This document shows positions 16,436 through 26,553 of a DNA stretch of 54,502 nucleotides, in pieces. The stretch is from Lachnospiraceae bacterium UBA7199 (GTDB taxonomy: Bacteria; Bacillota; Clostridia; Lachnospirales; Lachnospiraceae), in NCBI GenBank assembly GCA_002490775.1, contig DKUR01000060.1, positions 1 through 54,502 of the forward strand. Reading direction: 5' to 3'. Made by a program: the position numbers and the translations under genes. The stretch's first letter is position 1; each line of letters opens with the position of its first letter. The notes under the pieces were generated by a model, which saw only the letters and a list, made by a program, of their open reading frames with translations, searched no databases and was not told the origin of the DNA.

Positions 16436-19400
16436 TCAATTTCCTTTCTCTCCCAGTTCTTCCCTCATCCTGTCAAGCAGCTCCTCCTTTGAAGGACTTG
16501 GAAGCATGCGCATATCATATCCTGCCTCTTTTTCCTCAAAATCACAGACTCCTTGGTATACACAATAGCTGCAGGACTGCCTGCCCCCCTGTTCACAGGG
16601 ATTGACTGCAATAGTACCATTTAAAATTTCTCTTCCAAACTGACGGATCTTATGATGAACAAATTGAGAAACGATTTCATAATCTTCTTTTGCTATGGTA
16701 CTTGATCTTAAAGAAAAACTGCCATCTTTTTTTCGCTCCACAGGCACTACCAAAGACTTGTCCGTAAAATTTTTATCCAAAAGGCTGACTACCTTGTCAT
16801 CCTGATTGACAATCCCATTGGTGCGAAGTTCTTTTAATATTTCCTGATTAATTTCTTCTGCTGTCAACTCTTCCTTTGCACTGACAAGGGGATCACTCAC
16901 ATGGTAATAAAGAAGCGCCGCCGGAACCACCTCTTTATCCGGATGCTTTCTTTTTTCAATTTCTGAAGCCACATTCATATAAACCACTAACTGTAGCTGC
17001 AGCCCATAGTAGAGCGCCGCCAGATCAAATTTGCGGTTACCGGATTTATAGTCAATTACTTTTACATAAACATGCTCCTCATCTTCACACACGTCAATCC
17101 GGTCAATCCTGCCCTTAAGCTTTATTTTCTCTTTTTCTGAAAGGGCGATATTCACTGCATCCAATTCCTCTACTCTTGAAAAAGACATTTCAAAGGAAGC
17201 AGGTACGAAGTCTCCCGCCCGCAATTGTGCTTTTAATGTCCTGATGGTTCTTTTTAAGATCCGGTGCATCCGCTGTGTCATATACTCATAACGGGCACTA
17301 CTGTATAAAACAGTCTCCCCGTAAGAAACCGTGCATTCATCCAGCGCCTCCTTAAGAAGCCTGTCTCCCTCCTCCTCGGGAAAATCAAACCAGGTATACT
17401 TGTTTTCTGCAAGTTTTCCTGCAAATAAATCCAGTACTTGATGAAAAATATTCCCCATATCCACCTGCTCAAAGCTGTATTCGTCACGTTCTTTCAGCAT
17501 AAGTCCATATTGCAGGAAATGTGAATATGCGCAGGCAGCATATTTTTCCAGGCGGCTGACACTGTTTTCCAGCAGCTTTCCATAAAGCGCCCTGGCAACC
17601 GCTTTCGCAAGAGGCTTATGCTCATAGCGGGCAAATGCCGCCTCTGCAAGTTTTTCCGCATAGATACGATATTCCTCATCCTCTGCATACAGGCGGTACA
17701 GGCCATAAAGTTCCTCCTGGGTTAAACCGCCTGCTCTTCCAAGCGCGTAATCTCTTAATTCCTTTGCAAGTAAAGTCACTCCATCCCTTTTCCCAACAAT
17801 GCCTGTAAAAGTACTGTTATCAGCATCTGCTTTCTTGATTTCTATCTTAGGAAACAGCTTTTTGATGGTTTCAATCAAATAAGATGGACGTATGCTTTTC
17901 CCCTGACTGCTTATCCGGGAATAAGAAAGATACAGCCTATCCGATGGTTTTGTCATATTCATATACAGATACAGTCTTTGAATATACATCTGCTGCCTTG
18001 GAGTAGGTGCCAGTTCAAACTCCGACTGCTGTAAAAATTCCCGGTCAATATCGGATATAATACCGCCCTTGCTTCCACTTTTGGGAATATTTCCATCATT
18101 TACTCCAAGAAAGAATAGTACCTTTACCTGTTTTAAACGGCTTCGCTCCATATCACCCACTGCAATCCGATCCACGCTTCCCGGAATAATTCCCACCTCA
18201 ATTTCTCCAAACCCTGCATCCAGAATTTCTGCAAATTCTCTTAAGGCTATAGTTTCCTTGGCAAGAAGCGCCATAATCTGCTCTAAAAGCTCCATTACCA
18301 GCCGGTAAATCTGGGCATATTCTTTTGCCCGTTCCATTTCTCCTTTTTCCCTGAAAAACTGCTCATACCCCGCCAATTTTTCCTGAATCCTGCCTGATAC
18401 AATAAAATCATATAAGGTTCTTACCATCTCCCCTGCTGTTTCTTTCTTGATAAGAAGAGGAGCTATCTGCTCCATCAAGCGGCTTCTGGTATCATTGATT
18501 TTCTCTAAAAGCTCCGGATTCTGATCCTTTCCCAGTCTTACAAATGCCTGGCTCCATTTTTTCTTTCCTTTGATTCCGCAAGCCAGCACATAATTCTCCA
18601 AACGATCAATTTCCTCCGGCAAAAAATCAGCAAGCCCGCAGCGCAGATAATGAAAAACCGACTCATAGGAAAAATGGTCTAAAACAATTTTCAATGCACT
18701 TCGAATATATTCAATAAAAGGATTCAGCAAAAGCCCCCTTGTCCTGTCCAGAAAAATGGGGATATCATATATAAGGGCTTCCCTCTCAAAATAATCTCCG
18801 TAGGTCTCCAAATCGCCGGTAACCACTGCAATATCCCGGTAGCAATAGCCCTCCTCCAGCACCAGTTTTTTAATCTGAATGCAGACCGCCTGCACTTCCA
18901 AGGCAGGATTAAGGGCTTCCTCTATAAAAATACTGCTTTGCTTCTCATCATAAACCTGGGGCGGATATCGAAACAAATTCTGCTCTAAATGAGCCATTGG
19001 TTTGTTTTCCTTAAATCTGGGCAGAGGATCATTTTTCATATATTTGTCTTCTTCTTTATGGGTTCCTGCTTCTTTTGCCAGACGACACAGATCTCCAACC
19101 GTCTTTTTACTCAAATAAAACAGTTCCTGCTCGCCACAGGCCCGAAAAGGATCTTCTTTCATATCAATTGTTATGGAAACAATGACCTGTCTGGTCAATG
19201 TAAGAAGTTCCTGAATCAACCGATACTGAATCGCAGTAAATCCCGTAAAACCATCAAAAACAACCACACTGTTTTTCACGATTTTTGACTTTGAAACCGC
19301 CCTTGTCAAAAGCTCTAAGGTCTCTTCTGTGGTAATAAACTTATCCTTTATGTAATCATTAAATCCCCGATAAATAACTTCCAGATCCTTCAGTTTATAG

Positions 19401-19858
19401 AAAAGCGCCCCCCGTCCTTTTGCAAACTCGGCCAAACCTGCCACTTCCTTTGTGGTAAGACCATACTGCTTAAACTCTGAAATTGCTGATTTTACCTCGT
19501 GAATATATCCGATCTTATTTAAATTCTTTCCCAGCACAGGCATTTCGTCTTTAAGATCCGCCGCCACCTTCCTGAGCACCAGGCTTTTTCCGGTGTCATC
19601 CAAAACCGGCCTTCTTCCATATCCTGTTTCCTCAAAAATCCGGTGGGCAAGCCTGCCAAAGCTGAGCACATCAATATTCATAATACCGCCTGACGCACTG
19701 GCATTGACCAGATCCACCTGTGTCTGCATAGTAAACTGATCCGGCACCAGAAAAAGAAAATTACATTCCGGTTCCTTCTTTGCCCAGGCTGTAATATCCT
19801 GATGAAGCTGCCTGCTCTTTCCTGCTCCTGAACCTCCAAAATAAAACTGCAGTCCCAT
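16436..19858 (-). CDS. addB: ATP-dependent nuclease subunit B
   Basis: A 1140-residue partner of AddA. It has a Walker A-like GGSGAGKSR at residues 8-16, a degenerate helicase fold, and a C-terminal RecB-family nuclease (VIDYKSG). The 4Fe-4S cysteines that staple the nuclease domain are all visible: one in KYAACAYSHF and three in CSYC-x5-C near the C-terminus. Length is typical of clostridial AddB. ATG 19858 has AGGAG upstream, and the HAD gene ends 27 bp before it, so HAD-addB-addA are probably one unit. Confidence 0.96.
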   Translation of the reverse strand: MGLQFYFGGSGAGKSRQLHQDITAWAKKEPECNFLFLVPDQFTMQTQVDLVNASASGGIMNIDVLSFGRLAHRIFEETGYGRRPVLDDTGKSLVLRKVAADLKDEMPVLGKNLNKIGYIHEVKSAISEFKQYGLTTKEVAGLAEFAKGRGALFYKLKDLEVIYRGFNDYIKDKFITTEETLELLTRAVSKSKIVKNSVVVFDGFTGFTAIQYRLIQELLTLTRQVIVSITIDMKEDPFRACGEQELFYLSKKTVGDLCRLAKEAGTHKEEDKYMKNDPLPRFKENKPMAHLEQNLFRYPPQVYDEKQSSIFIEEALNPALEVQAVCIQIKKLVLEEGYCYRDIAVVTGDLETYGDYFEREALIYDIPIFLDRTRGLLLNPFIEYIRSALKIVLDHFSYESVFHYLRCGLADFLPEEIDRLENYVLACGIKGKKKWSQAFVRLGKDQNPELLEKINDTRSRLMEQIAPLLIKKETAGEMVRTLYDFIVSGRIQEKLAGYEQFFREKGEMERAKEYAQIYRLVMELLEQIMALLAKETIALREFAEILDAGFGEIEVGIIPGSVDRIAVGDMERSRLKQVKVLFFLGVNDGNIPKSGSKGGIISDIDREFLQQSEFELAPTPRQQMYIQRLYLYMNMTKPSDRLYLSYSRISSQGKSIRPSYLIETIKKLFPKIEIKKADADNSTFTGIVGKRDGVTLLAKELRDYALGRAGGLTQEELYGLYRLYAEDEEYRIYAEKLAEAAFARYEHKPLAKAVARALYGKLLENSVSRLEKYAACAYSHFLQYGLMLKERDEYSFEQVDMGNIFHQVLDLFAGKLAENKYTWFDFPEEEGDRLLKEALDECTVSYGETVLYSSARYEYMTQRMHRILKRTIRTLKAQLRAGDFVPASFEMSFSRVEELDAVNIALSEKEKIKLKGRIDRIDVCEDEEHVYVKVIDYKSGNRKFDLAALYYGLQLQLVVYMNVASEIEKRKHPDKEVVPAALLYYHVSDPLVSAKEELTAEEINQEILKELRTNGIVNQDDKVVSLLDKNFTDKSLVVPVERKKDGSFSLRSSTIAKEDYEIVSQFVHHKIRQFGREILNGTIAVNPCEQGGRQSCSYCVYQGVCDFEEKEAGYDMRMLPSPSKEELLDRMREELGEKGN

Positions 19859-19885
19859 AATATCTCCTGTTATTTAACCCACTGT

Positions 19886-20695
19886 CTATATGTACGATAT
19901 CATTTTCTTTACAGAATCAAAAATTAAATCAGGATATATTTTTTCTTTCTCTATATCCTTAAGCTTTGCTTCTCCGCTTAATACTAAAATTCCTGTATAG
20001 CCATTGTTTATTCCTGCCGCCACGTCTGTGTACAGCCGGTCTCCCACCATAGCGGTCTGCTGTTTTGTCACCCCAGCACGTTTTACCAGATAATCCATGA
20101 TATCTCCGTTGGGCTTTCCTATAATATGATCTGGGAATCTTCCTGTCGAAGCATGAATAAAAGCATGTATAGCACCTGCATCAGGAATAAACCCTGTTTC
20201 CGTAGGGCAGTTATAATCCGGATGAGTGGAAATATAAGGAAGGCCATCCCTTACCAGATCGCATACCCTGCACATTTTTTCATAATTAAGCGTAGTATCA
20301 AAGCCTACCACTACTACCTGTGCCTCTTTTTCGCATAAAGTAATTCCTTCCTCCTCAAATTCCGCTTTCAGCAGCTCATTGCCAAGCAAAAAGACCTTTT
20401 TTCCCGGAAAATTTCTTTTCAGGTAATCAATGGCGGCCTGCCCTGAAGTAACAATCTTATCTTCAGTAACCTGCAGCCCCATCCTTCCAAGCTTTTCCAC
20501 ATATGCCTGAGGATTTTTGGAAGAATTGTTGGTCAGAAACATATACTGCTTTCCTGCTGCTTCCACAGCCTTAAGAAACTCCCTGGCCCCATCAATCCAT
20601 CTTTCTCCCAAATAAATGGTACCATCCATATCCAATGCATAACATGTGATATTTTTTAATATTTTCTTATCATCCCTATTCACCAAAGGTATCAT
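19886..20695 (-). CDS. HAD-IIA family phosphatase (NagD/AraL-like)
   Basis: A 269-residue haloacid-dehalogenase-superfamily hydrolase. Motif I is YALDMDGTIYLG (nucleophile Asp), motif II is TNNSSK, the motif III Lys is in IIGKPNGD, and motif IV is MVGDRLYTDVAAG. The C2-type cap lies between, about residues 80-185. Such enzymes hydrolyse small phosphate esters such as nucleotides, sugar phosphates or glycolate-type compounds; the substrate cannot be read from sequence. ATG 20695 is chosen because AAGGAG lies ten bases upstream; the seven extra codons upstream overlap that site. Confidence 0.9.
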   Translation of the reverse strand: MIPLVNRDDKKILKNITCYALDMDGTIYLGERWIDGAREFLKAVEAAGKQYMFLTNNSSKNPQAYVEKLGRMGLQVTEDKIVTSGQAAIDYLKRNFPGKKVFLLGNELLKAEFEEEGITLCEKEAQVVVVGFDTTLNYEKMCRVCDLVRDGLPYISTHPDYNCPTETGFIPDAGAIHAFIHASTGRFPDHIIGKPNGDIMDYLVKRAGVTKQQTAMVGDRLYTDVAAGINNGYTGILVLSGEAKLKDIEKEKIYPDLIFDSVKKMISYI

Positions 20696-20771
20696 GCTTT
20701 CATTTCTCCTTACCAACCTTACACATCCCTAATGTATCGACACCAGATAATTACAACCGATAAAGTAGTGG

Positions 20772-20927
20772 GAATATTCAGACAATATTTCTGTGAAAAG
20801 CCTTATGCACCATTCCGTCAAGACAATAGAAGACAGGAGGGACACTTCCCGACTGGCTTCTGTTTTCCTTGGCTTAACGGAATTTTTGGTGCAACAGGAT
20901 TTGAACAGAAATATTGTCTGAATATTC
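20772..20927. repeat. 156-bp inverted-repeat element with perfect 23-bp ends
   Basis: The ends 20772-20794 and 20905-20927 are perfect 23-bp inverted repeats (beginning GAATATTCAGACAATATT). Inside, GCACCA and TTCCGT blocks near 20817 pair imperfectly with the segment around 20875-20892, so a longer interrupted hairpin is possible. It lies 29 bp after the aminopeptidase stop codon and before the HAD gene. It shares no obvious sequence with the 8247-8516 element but has the same design. No coding potential is visible. Confidence 0.8.
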
Positions 20928-20956
20928 GTTTATTTATATGTTATGCAATTATCCTG

Positions 20957-22747
20957 CTATACATCTCTGGTAACATATTTAAGCCACTTAAGCTCTTCCC
21001 CTTCAAAATAAGGCGCCAGTTTTTCATAAACCTCTTTATGATACCTATTCAGACGTTCTTTATCCTTTTCCTCCAGCAAAGAAAGCTCCACTGCGTCCAA
21101 ATCAATGGGCACATAGGTGAGATCTTCAAAATACATAAACTGCCCGTATTCGTTCAATTCTCCTTTTCGGCACAAAAGTTCATTTTCAATTCTGACTCCA
21201 TGACTTCCTTCTATATAAATACCAGGCTCATCGGTAGTTACCATGCCTTCCTTCAACACAGCGTTCTCCTGATAATCCGGCATGAGCTTCCACCGAAATC
21301 CATTAGGACCTTCATGCACATTTAATAAATAGCCCACTCCATGCCCTGTACCATGCTTATAATCAAGTCCCTGCTCCCAAAATACTTCCCGTGCCCTGAT
21401 ATCAAGATTAATTCCCCTGCACCCATACAAAAATTTGCAGTTTTTCAAATTCAACATAGCACGCAGCACCAGTGTAAAATGCTTTTTCATCTCCTGTGTA
21501 AGGGGGCCTAACGCAAAAGTTCTTGTAATATCGGTGGAGCCTTCCAGGTAGTGTCCGCCACTGTCCACCATTAGAAAGCCTTCTGGCTTGATTTGGGCGC
21601 AATTTTCTGGTGTGGCACTATAATGAACAATGGCTCCATTTGCACCATAAGCACAGATGGTTGAAAAGCTGGGCTCTATAAAATGCTCGTTTTCCTTTCG
21701 AAGCTGTTCCATATATTCGGCTGCACTTACCTCCGTCATAGGCTGCTTCCCTACATTTTTTTTCAACCAATACATAAAACGGGTTACTGCAATCCCGTCT
21801 TTCAAATGGGCTTTTCTCAAGTTCTCCATTTCTATCTGATTTTTCACTGCCTTCATAAGGGAAGTAGGGTTTGGTCTGTCAATAACAGTCACATCCTTTG
21901 AAAGCTTCCGGCTTAAAAAGCAGCTAATTCTGGCCTTGCAGAGCAATACCTTCTGCTCATGAATTTCTGACACATAGGAATAAAAATCATGATAAGGAAG
22001 CAGTGTGATATCATTTTCCTTGATATATCCTAATATTTCATCACTGTTTTCTGCACATTCCTTTGCAAAAAGCAGCACCTGATCCATTGTTACCACACAG
22101 AAAGCAAAGACAACCGGGCAGCTTTCCACATCACTCCCCCGGATATTAAAAAGCCATGCAATGTCATCAAGAGTTGTCAATATATGCATGGATGCCTCTT
22201 CCTCTTTCATCTTTTCCCGCACCCTTGCAATTTTAGAAGCTGTGCTTTCCCCACTGTAGCACTCTGCTAACAAAAACGCAGGATGATGCACAAGAGACGG
22301 ACGCTCCAGCCATATCTCCTGCGCTAAATCTTTCTCCCAAATCAATCTGCCTTTTTTCTTTTTTAAAATGGCTTCATATTCATCTGCATCATCAGCCATC
22401 ACCACTTTTCCATCAAATCCTAAAGCTTCACCTTCCTTAAGGCATTGATCCAGATATTGGCTTATGGTAGGCACCCCTTCTTCCCCTGCTTTCATCAACT
22501 GAATTCCGCTTCCTGCAAGTTCCTTCTGTGCCTGAATAAAATACCTTCCATCTGTAAAAAGCGCCGCATCCTGTTGATTTACCACTAAAGTACCGGCTGA
22601 ACCGGTAAATCCGCTAAAATAATTTCTTACCTTAAAAAAATCGCTCACATATTCACTGTCATGATAATCTGACGTAGGAATTAAATAGCAGTTGATTCCT
22701 GCCTCCTTCATTTTTTCTCTTAATTTACATAATCTATCCTTTACCAT
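20957..22747 (-). CDS. pepP: Xaa-Pro aminopeptidase (M24B, long form)
   Basis: A 596-residue metallopeptidase of the long APP1-like type, which removes N-terminal residues preceding proline. Two creatinase-like N-terminal domains (about residues 1-310) precede the pita-bread catalytic domain. The five metal ligands are visible: Asp in FLMVDSGGHYLEG and STDITRTF, His in GTGHGVGYLLNVHEGP, Glu in TTDEPGIYIEG and Glu in RIENELL. No signal peptide, so cytoplasmic. ATG 22747 has AGGGA upstream and a sigma-A promoter at 22799-22827. The symbol refers to function; the length is closer to the eukaryotic-like APP1 branch than to E. coli PepP. Confidence 0.92.
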   Translation of the reverse strand: MVKDRLCKLREKMKEAGINCYLIPTSDYHDSEYVSDFFKVRNYFSGFTGSAGTLVVNQQDAALFTDGRYFIQAQKELAGSGIQLMKAGEEGVPTISQYLDQCLKEGEALGFDGKVVMADDADEYEAILKKKKGRLIWEKDLAQEIWLERPSLVHHPAFLLAECYSGESTASKIARVREKMKEEEASMHILTTLDDIAWLFNIRGSDVESCPVVFAFCVVTMDQVLLFAKECAENSDEILGYIKENDITLLPYHDFYSYVSEIHEQKVLLCKARISCFLSRKLSKDVTVIDRPNPTSLMKAVKNQIEMENLRKAHLKDGIAVTRFMYWLKKNVGKQPMTEVSAAEYMEQLRKENEHFIEPSFSTICAYGANGAIVHYSATPENCAQIKPEGFLMVDSGGHYLEGSTDITRTFALGPLTQEMKKHFTLVLRAMLNLKNCKFLYGCRGINLDIRAREVFWEQGLDYKHGTGHGVGYLLNVHEGPNGFRWKLMPDYQENAVLKEGMVTTDEPGIYIEGSHGVRIENELLCRKGELNEYGQFMYFEDLTYVPIDLDAVELSLLEEKDKERLNRYHKEVYEKLAPYFEGEELKWLKYVTRDV

Positions 22748-22798
22748 TGCTTTCCCTGCCTTTTCTTCTTTAAGTTTCTTATGCTTTTCTTCTCAACT

Positions 22799-22827
22799 AT
22801 TGTACCTCATTATTCCTGTTCTGTCAT
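22799..22827 (-). promoter_or_regulatory. Predicted sigma-A promoter for the aminopeptidase gene
   Basis: Minus strand ATGACA (22827-22822), 17-bp spacer, TACAAT (22804-22799), about 50 bp before the start codon. Confidence 0.55.
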
Positions 22828-22873
22828 GCAGTTCCGCACCCCTTTATACCAATTCTGCCATAAAAGGTTACTT

Positions 22874-23230
22874 TTACTTCTTCATTTTGGGATTAAAGAT
22901 AAGACTGGCAAGATACCCAAAAATAAGGGCCGCAGAGGTGCCTACTGCTCCTGCTTTAAAGCCTCCCATAAACAACCCCATAAAACCCTCCTGGTCCACT
23001 GCTTCCTTGACTCCTTTCATAAGTACATTTCCAAAACCAAGAAGGGGCACCGATGCACCTGCACCTGCAAATTCCACAAAAGGCTGATAAGCGCCAAACA
23101 CGCTGATCAGTGCGCCGAGACAGACCAAAAGCACCATAATACGTCCAGGCATCATTTTTGTTTTTTCCATTAAGATTTGAACCAGTGCACAGATAAGGCC
23201 TCCCACCCAGAATGCATTAAAATAATCCAT
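22874..23230 (-). CDS. spoVAE: Stage V sporulation protein AE (DPA channel component)
   Basis: A 118-residue membrane protein with about four helices. GGLICALVQILMEKTKMMPGR, FAGAGASVPLLGFGN and GGFKAGAVGTSAAL are characteristic of SpoVAE, which with SpoVAC and SpoVAD moves dipicolinic acid across the forespore inner membrane. Normally adjacent to spoVAD; here it stands alone, 50 bp after a GH31 gene, about 20 kb from spoVAD. GGAGG precedes ATG 23230. A candidate sigma-G promoter at 23265-23293 starts within the end of the GH31 gene. Confidence 0.95.
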   Translation of the reverse strand: MDYFNAFWVGGLICALVQILMEKTKMMPGRIMVLLVCLGALISVFGAYQPFVEFAGAGASVPLLGFGNVLMKGVKEAVDQEGFMGLFMGGFKAGAVGTSAALIFGYLASLIFNPKMKK

Positions 23231-23264
23231 GATAACCTCCTTTTAAACAGTTGTTTTCATGGAT

Positions 23265-23293
23265 TATTTTGTGTTGCTTTTTAAAATTTATAC
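23265..23293 (-). promoter_or_regulatory. Candidate sigma-G promoter for spoVAE
   Basis: Minus strand GTATA (23293-23289), 17-bp spacer, CAAAATA (23271-23265). The -35 fits the sigma-G pattern GHATR and the -10 has one mismatch to CATWHTA. It ends 34 bp before the start codon. The same spacer occurs at the other three spoVA loci. Confidence 0.5.
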
Positions 23294-25578
23294 TTTGATT
23301 TTGTTTTGACCAGAATTTGGCCATATTCCCGATATCCCTGATGGTTCTTCTCTATTTTCACCATTCCATTATGGTTGGTGATCCTGTATTCATTGTAAGC
23401 GCCTTCCTGATAACGGAAATCCTCACCATTGTCCTGATAGTGGGTGCAGTCTCCCTCCCCGGGGTAAGCCTCCAGAATCAAAAGATCATCCTTGTCGTTT
23501 CCTACATACATTCTGACCGGATATTTGGGAATAACCGCCCCTGCCTTCACATAAATGGGACATACATCAAGAGGTGCGCTTCTGACAAAAAACTGTTCCC
23601 CTTCTTTCTCCTCTCCTGTCCAGTAATCATACCATTTTCCCTTAGGCAGATAAATCAGCTTTTCCCTTGCTCCCTGTTCCACCACTGGCGAAATTAAAAT
23701 CCGATCCCCCAGCATAAATTCATCATTCCGGTTTTTTACATTTTCATCCTTTTCAAATTCCAGTACCAAAGGACGAATCATGGGAATTCCAGTAAGTTCA
23801 CATTCCCGCATCAGATCATAAAAATAAGGAAGCAGTTCGTAGCGCAGGTTTATATATTTTCGGCTGATGGATAAAACTTCTTCTCCAAACTGCCAAGGCT
23901 CTTGCGGCTTACATCCCTTTGCACAATGATCCCTGAAAAGCGGTGAAAAGCATCCCAACTGTATCCATCTTGCAAACAACTCCGGTGTGCAGTCGCTTCC
24001 AAAACCGCCCACATCAGTGCCAATAAAGCTAAGCCCCGAAAGCCCTAAATTGCAAAGCTGGGGCACCGCCATGCGGATATGGGACCAAATACTGTGATTG
24101 TCCCCTGTCCATCCTGTAGTGTATTTTTGAGATCCACTGTAACAGGCCCGGGTGATCACAAAGGGGCGCTTTCCGGAAAATTTCTTCCAGCCTTCATAAG
24201 CTGCTTTTGCCATATTGTGCCCATAGATATTATGCATTTCCAAATGAGGCGCCGGCCGGTCTTCGTCTGTAAATACCACATCATCCGGCAGTGGACCGCG
24301 AAAGCTTGCCGGCTCATTCATATCATTCCATACTCCGGCAGCTCCCATATCTATCAGGAATTTCTGCTTCTCCGCCCACCAGATACGTACCTTGGGATTT
24401 CCAAAATCGGGGTATACCGCATCTCCAGGCCACACCTCATTCACATAAACTTCTCCATCAGGTGTCTTTGCAAAATAGCCTTCCTTTATCCCTTCCTCAT
24501 ATACATCATACCCCTTTTCCACCTTTACACCGGGATCAATGATAGTAACAGCCTTTATCCCCATGTCTTTAAAATCTGAAAGAACCTTTTTTCCATCTTT
24601 ATAAGTTTCTTTGTTCCATGTAAAAACTTTATAATGATCCATGTAGTCAATATCAAAATGAATACAATCACAAGGCAGTTCATGCTTTCTCATTTCCTGC
24701 GCAATTGTTCGTATTTCTTTTTCTGATTCATATCCCCATCTGGACTGATGAAACCCTAAGGTCCAAAGCTGCTGCATGGGCGCGCGTCCTGTCAGATACG
24801 TATAGCCTGTAAGCACACTTTTAAGATTCTTTCCACCTATAAAATAATAATCCAGATTTCCACTGTCAGCACCAAACACATAGTAATCTTCACTTTCTTT
24901 TCCCAAATCAAAATAGGTCTTATTATGATTGTCAAAGAAAATGCCATATGCTCCTTTTTCTTTCAGCACCAGCATAAAGGGAATGCTCTTATAAAGAGAC
25001 TTAAAATTATCTTCCTGGGGATCTGGATTATCTGTATTCCACATTTCATAGGCATAGTGCCTTTTATTTAAGCAGCCCATTTTATCCCCAAGGCCATAAA
25101 TACAGTCGCTTTTATCAAGTGCCCTGATTTCCTGTACGTTAACCCTTTTGCTGCCCGCTGCCGCAGCGTGCCCTTCTTTTTCAAGAAGTTCCACTGCCTC
25201 TTTACTAAGTCCAGTCCCGCTTTTTCTAGCTCCCTGATAAGCAAGGCTCAAAGGCATTCCTTCTTTGTCATAAAAATCCACCCGGAATCCATCGCTGACT
25301 ATAGCAGTCATTTTACTTGTCCTTATAACTACTCCTGACTCCTCCCATGACACACTTTCCAGTTTTCCCTGATCTGTATTTTCTCCAGAATTAAGCCTTT
25401 CTCCAAGCTCTCCTTCTATGCTTCTGGTTCGATGTCCCATACCGCTATAGTCAATAAAAACATTGAAGATATCTTCTGAAATTGCTTCAACACATGGTCT
25501 TATATTCTCACGATTTTTCTCAAACCGAAAATAAACCCTTGCACCTTCTACCTGATACTCTGTCAATTTTTTAAACAT
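23281..25578 (-). CDS. Glycoside hydrolase family 31 (alpha-glucosidase type)
   Basis: A 765-residue cytoplasmic exo-acting glycosidase. An N-terminal beta-sandwich (about 1-230) is followed by a TIM barrel with the nucleophile Asp in WNDMNEPASF and the acid/base Asp in TGDNHSIWSHI; DIDYMD is the conserved substrate-binding Asp strand, and GTDVGGFG lies near the end of the barrel. C-terminal beta domains complete it. Most such proteins act on alpha-1,4- or alpha-1,6-glucosides, but alpha-xylosidase or other activities are possible. No signal peptide. It overlaps the EamA gene by 8 bp and is the last long gene before spoVAE. Confidence 0.92.
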   Translation of the reverse strand: MFKKLTEYQVEGARVYFRFEKNRENIRPCVEAISEDIFNVFIDYSGMGHRTRSIEGELGERLNSGENTDQGKLESVSWEESGVVIRTSKMTAIVSDGFRVDFYDKEGMPLSLAYQGARKSGTGLSKEAVELLEKEGHAAAAGSKRVNVQEIRALDKSDCIYGLGDKMGCLNKRHYAYEMWNTDNPDPQEDNFKSLYKSIPFMLVLKEKGAYGIFFDNHNKTYFDLGKESEDYYVFGADSGNLDYYFIGGKNLKSVLTGYTYLTGRAPMQQLWTLGFHQSRWGYESEKEIRTIAQEMRKHELPCDCIHFDIDYMDHYKVFTWNKETYKDGKKVLSDFKDMGIKAVTIIDPGVKVEKGYDVYEEGIKEGYFAKTPDGEVYVNEVWPGDAVYPDFGNPKVRIWWAEKQKFLIDMGAAGVWNDMNEPASFRGPLPDDVVFTDEDRPAPHLEMHNIYGHNMAKAAYEGWKKFSGKRPFVITRACYSGSQKYTTGWTGDNHSIWSHIRMAVPQLCNLGLSGLSFIGTDVGGFGSDCTPELFARWIQLGCFSPLFRDHCAKGCKPQEPWQFGEEVLSISRKYINLRYELLPYFYDLMRECELTGIPMIRPLVLEFEKDENVKNRNDEFMLGDRILISPVVEQGAREKLIYLPKGKWYDYWTGEEKEGEQFFVRSAPLDVCPIYVKAGAVIPKYPVRMYVGNDKDDLLILEAYPGEGDCTHYQDNGEDFRYQEGAYNEYRITNHNGMVKIEKNHQGYREYGQILVKTKSKYKF

Positions 25579-26491
25579 ACGCTTTTCCCTCCCCTTTCTT
25601 TTTCCTTTCCGGCAGTTGGACTAAAATAACCGCACCAAATACCAATGCGCAGCCAAACAGTTCCCGGCTGTTTAATTCCTGCCCTAAAATCACCCAGCCT
25701 GCCAGCACGGAAATCACTGATTCCATTGACAAAATCAAAGAGGCAATCGTAGGATCTGTATCCTTTTGTCCTACTACCTGCAATGTATAAGCCACACCAC
25801 AGGACATAATTCCTGCATAAGCAAGAGGAATCATTCCATCAATAAAGTTTTGAAGAACCGGCTTTTCCAACAGCAGCGCAAGCCCGCTGCAGATAATCCC
25901 TGCTGTCAAAAACTGAATGCAGGAAAGCTCCACCCCGTCCACTTTAGGGGAAAAATAATCAATCACCAGAATATGAATGGAAAACAGGATTGCACAGATA
26001 AACACATAGGCGTCTCCCCTGCTTAAAGCAAGACGCTCGCTCATACAGAGCAGATACATGCCAAAAGCTGCAAGCAGTGCACCAATCCATACTTTTCCAG
26101 AAACTTTCTTTTTCAGAAAAATCCCCATGATAGGAACAATAATAATATAAAGCGTAGTGATAAACCCTGCCTTGCCTACTGTTGTATATAGAATGCCCAC
26201 CTGCTGGCAAAGTGATGCAAAGCAAAGCACAAGCCCGCAGCAGATTCCTCCCGCCACAACACTTTTCCTGTCTTTTCCTGTTTCCTGTCCTTTCCCGTTT
26301 TCTGCTCTTTTCTTCCTCCTGCGGAAAATTACCAATGGCATAAGAACCACACTGCCCATTAAAAATCTCACTCCATTAAAAGTACAGGGCCCCATATAGT
26401 CCATGCCTACACTCTGTGCCACAAAGGCAACTCCCCAAATAAATGCTGCTAAAAATAACAGAAAACTGCTTCCCAATGCTGCCTTCTTCAT
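25571..26491 (-). CDS. EamA/DMT-family transporter
   Basis: A 306-residue integral membrane protein with about ten helices in two EamA repeats (about residues 8-150 and 162-295). ILLAAFIWGVAFVAQSVGMDYMGPCTFNGVRF-like start, LYTTVGKAGFITTLYIIIVP, and the second-repeat end IASLILSMESVISVLAGWVILGQEL are typical of the drug/metabolite transporter superfamily. A short Lys/Arg-rich loop follows the second helix. Probably an exporter of a metabolite; substrate not readable. Its 3' end overlaps GH31 by 8 bp, so they are co-transcribed. Confidence 0.85.
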   Translation of the reverse strand: MKKAALGSSFLLFLAAFIWGVAFVAQSVGMDYMGPCTFNGVRFLMGSVVLMPLVIFRRRKKRAENGKGQETGKDRKSVVAGGICCGLVLCFASLCQQVGILYTTVGKAGFITTLYIIIVPIMGIFLKKKVSGKVWIGALLAAFGMYLLCMSERLALSRGDAYVFICAILFSIHILVIDYFSPKVDGVELSCIQFLTAGIICSGLALLLEKPVLQNFIDGMIPLAYAGIMSCGVAYTLQVVGQKDTDPTIASLILSMESVISVLAGWVILGQELNSRELFGCALVFGAVILVQLPERKKKGEGKAYV

Positions 26492-26553
26492 CTGTATACA
26501 AACCTCACTTCTATAATTACCTTATTCCTATAATTCTTTACCATTAAAATTTT

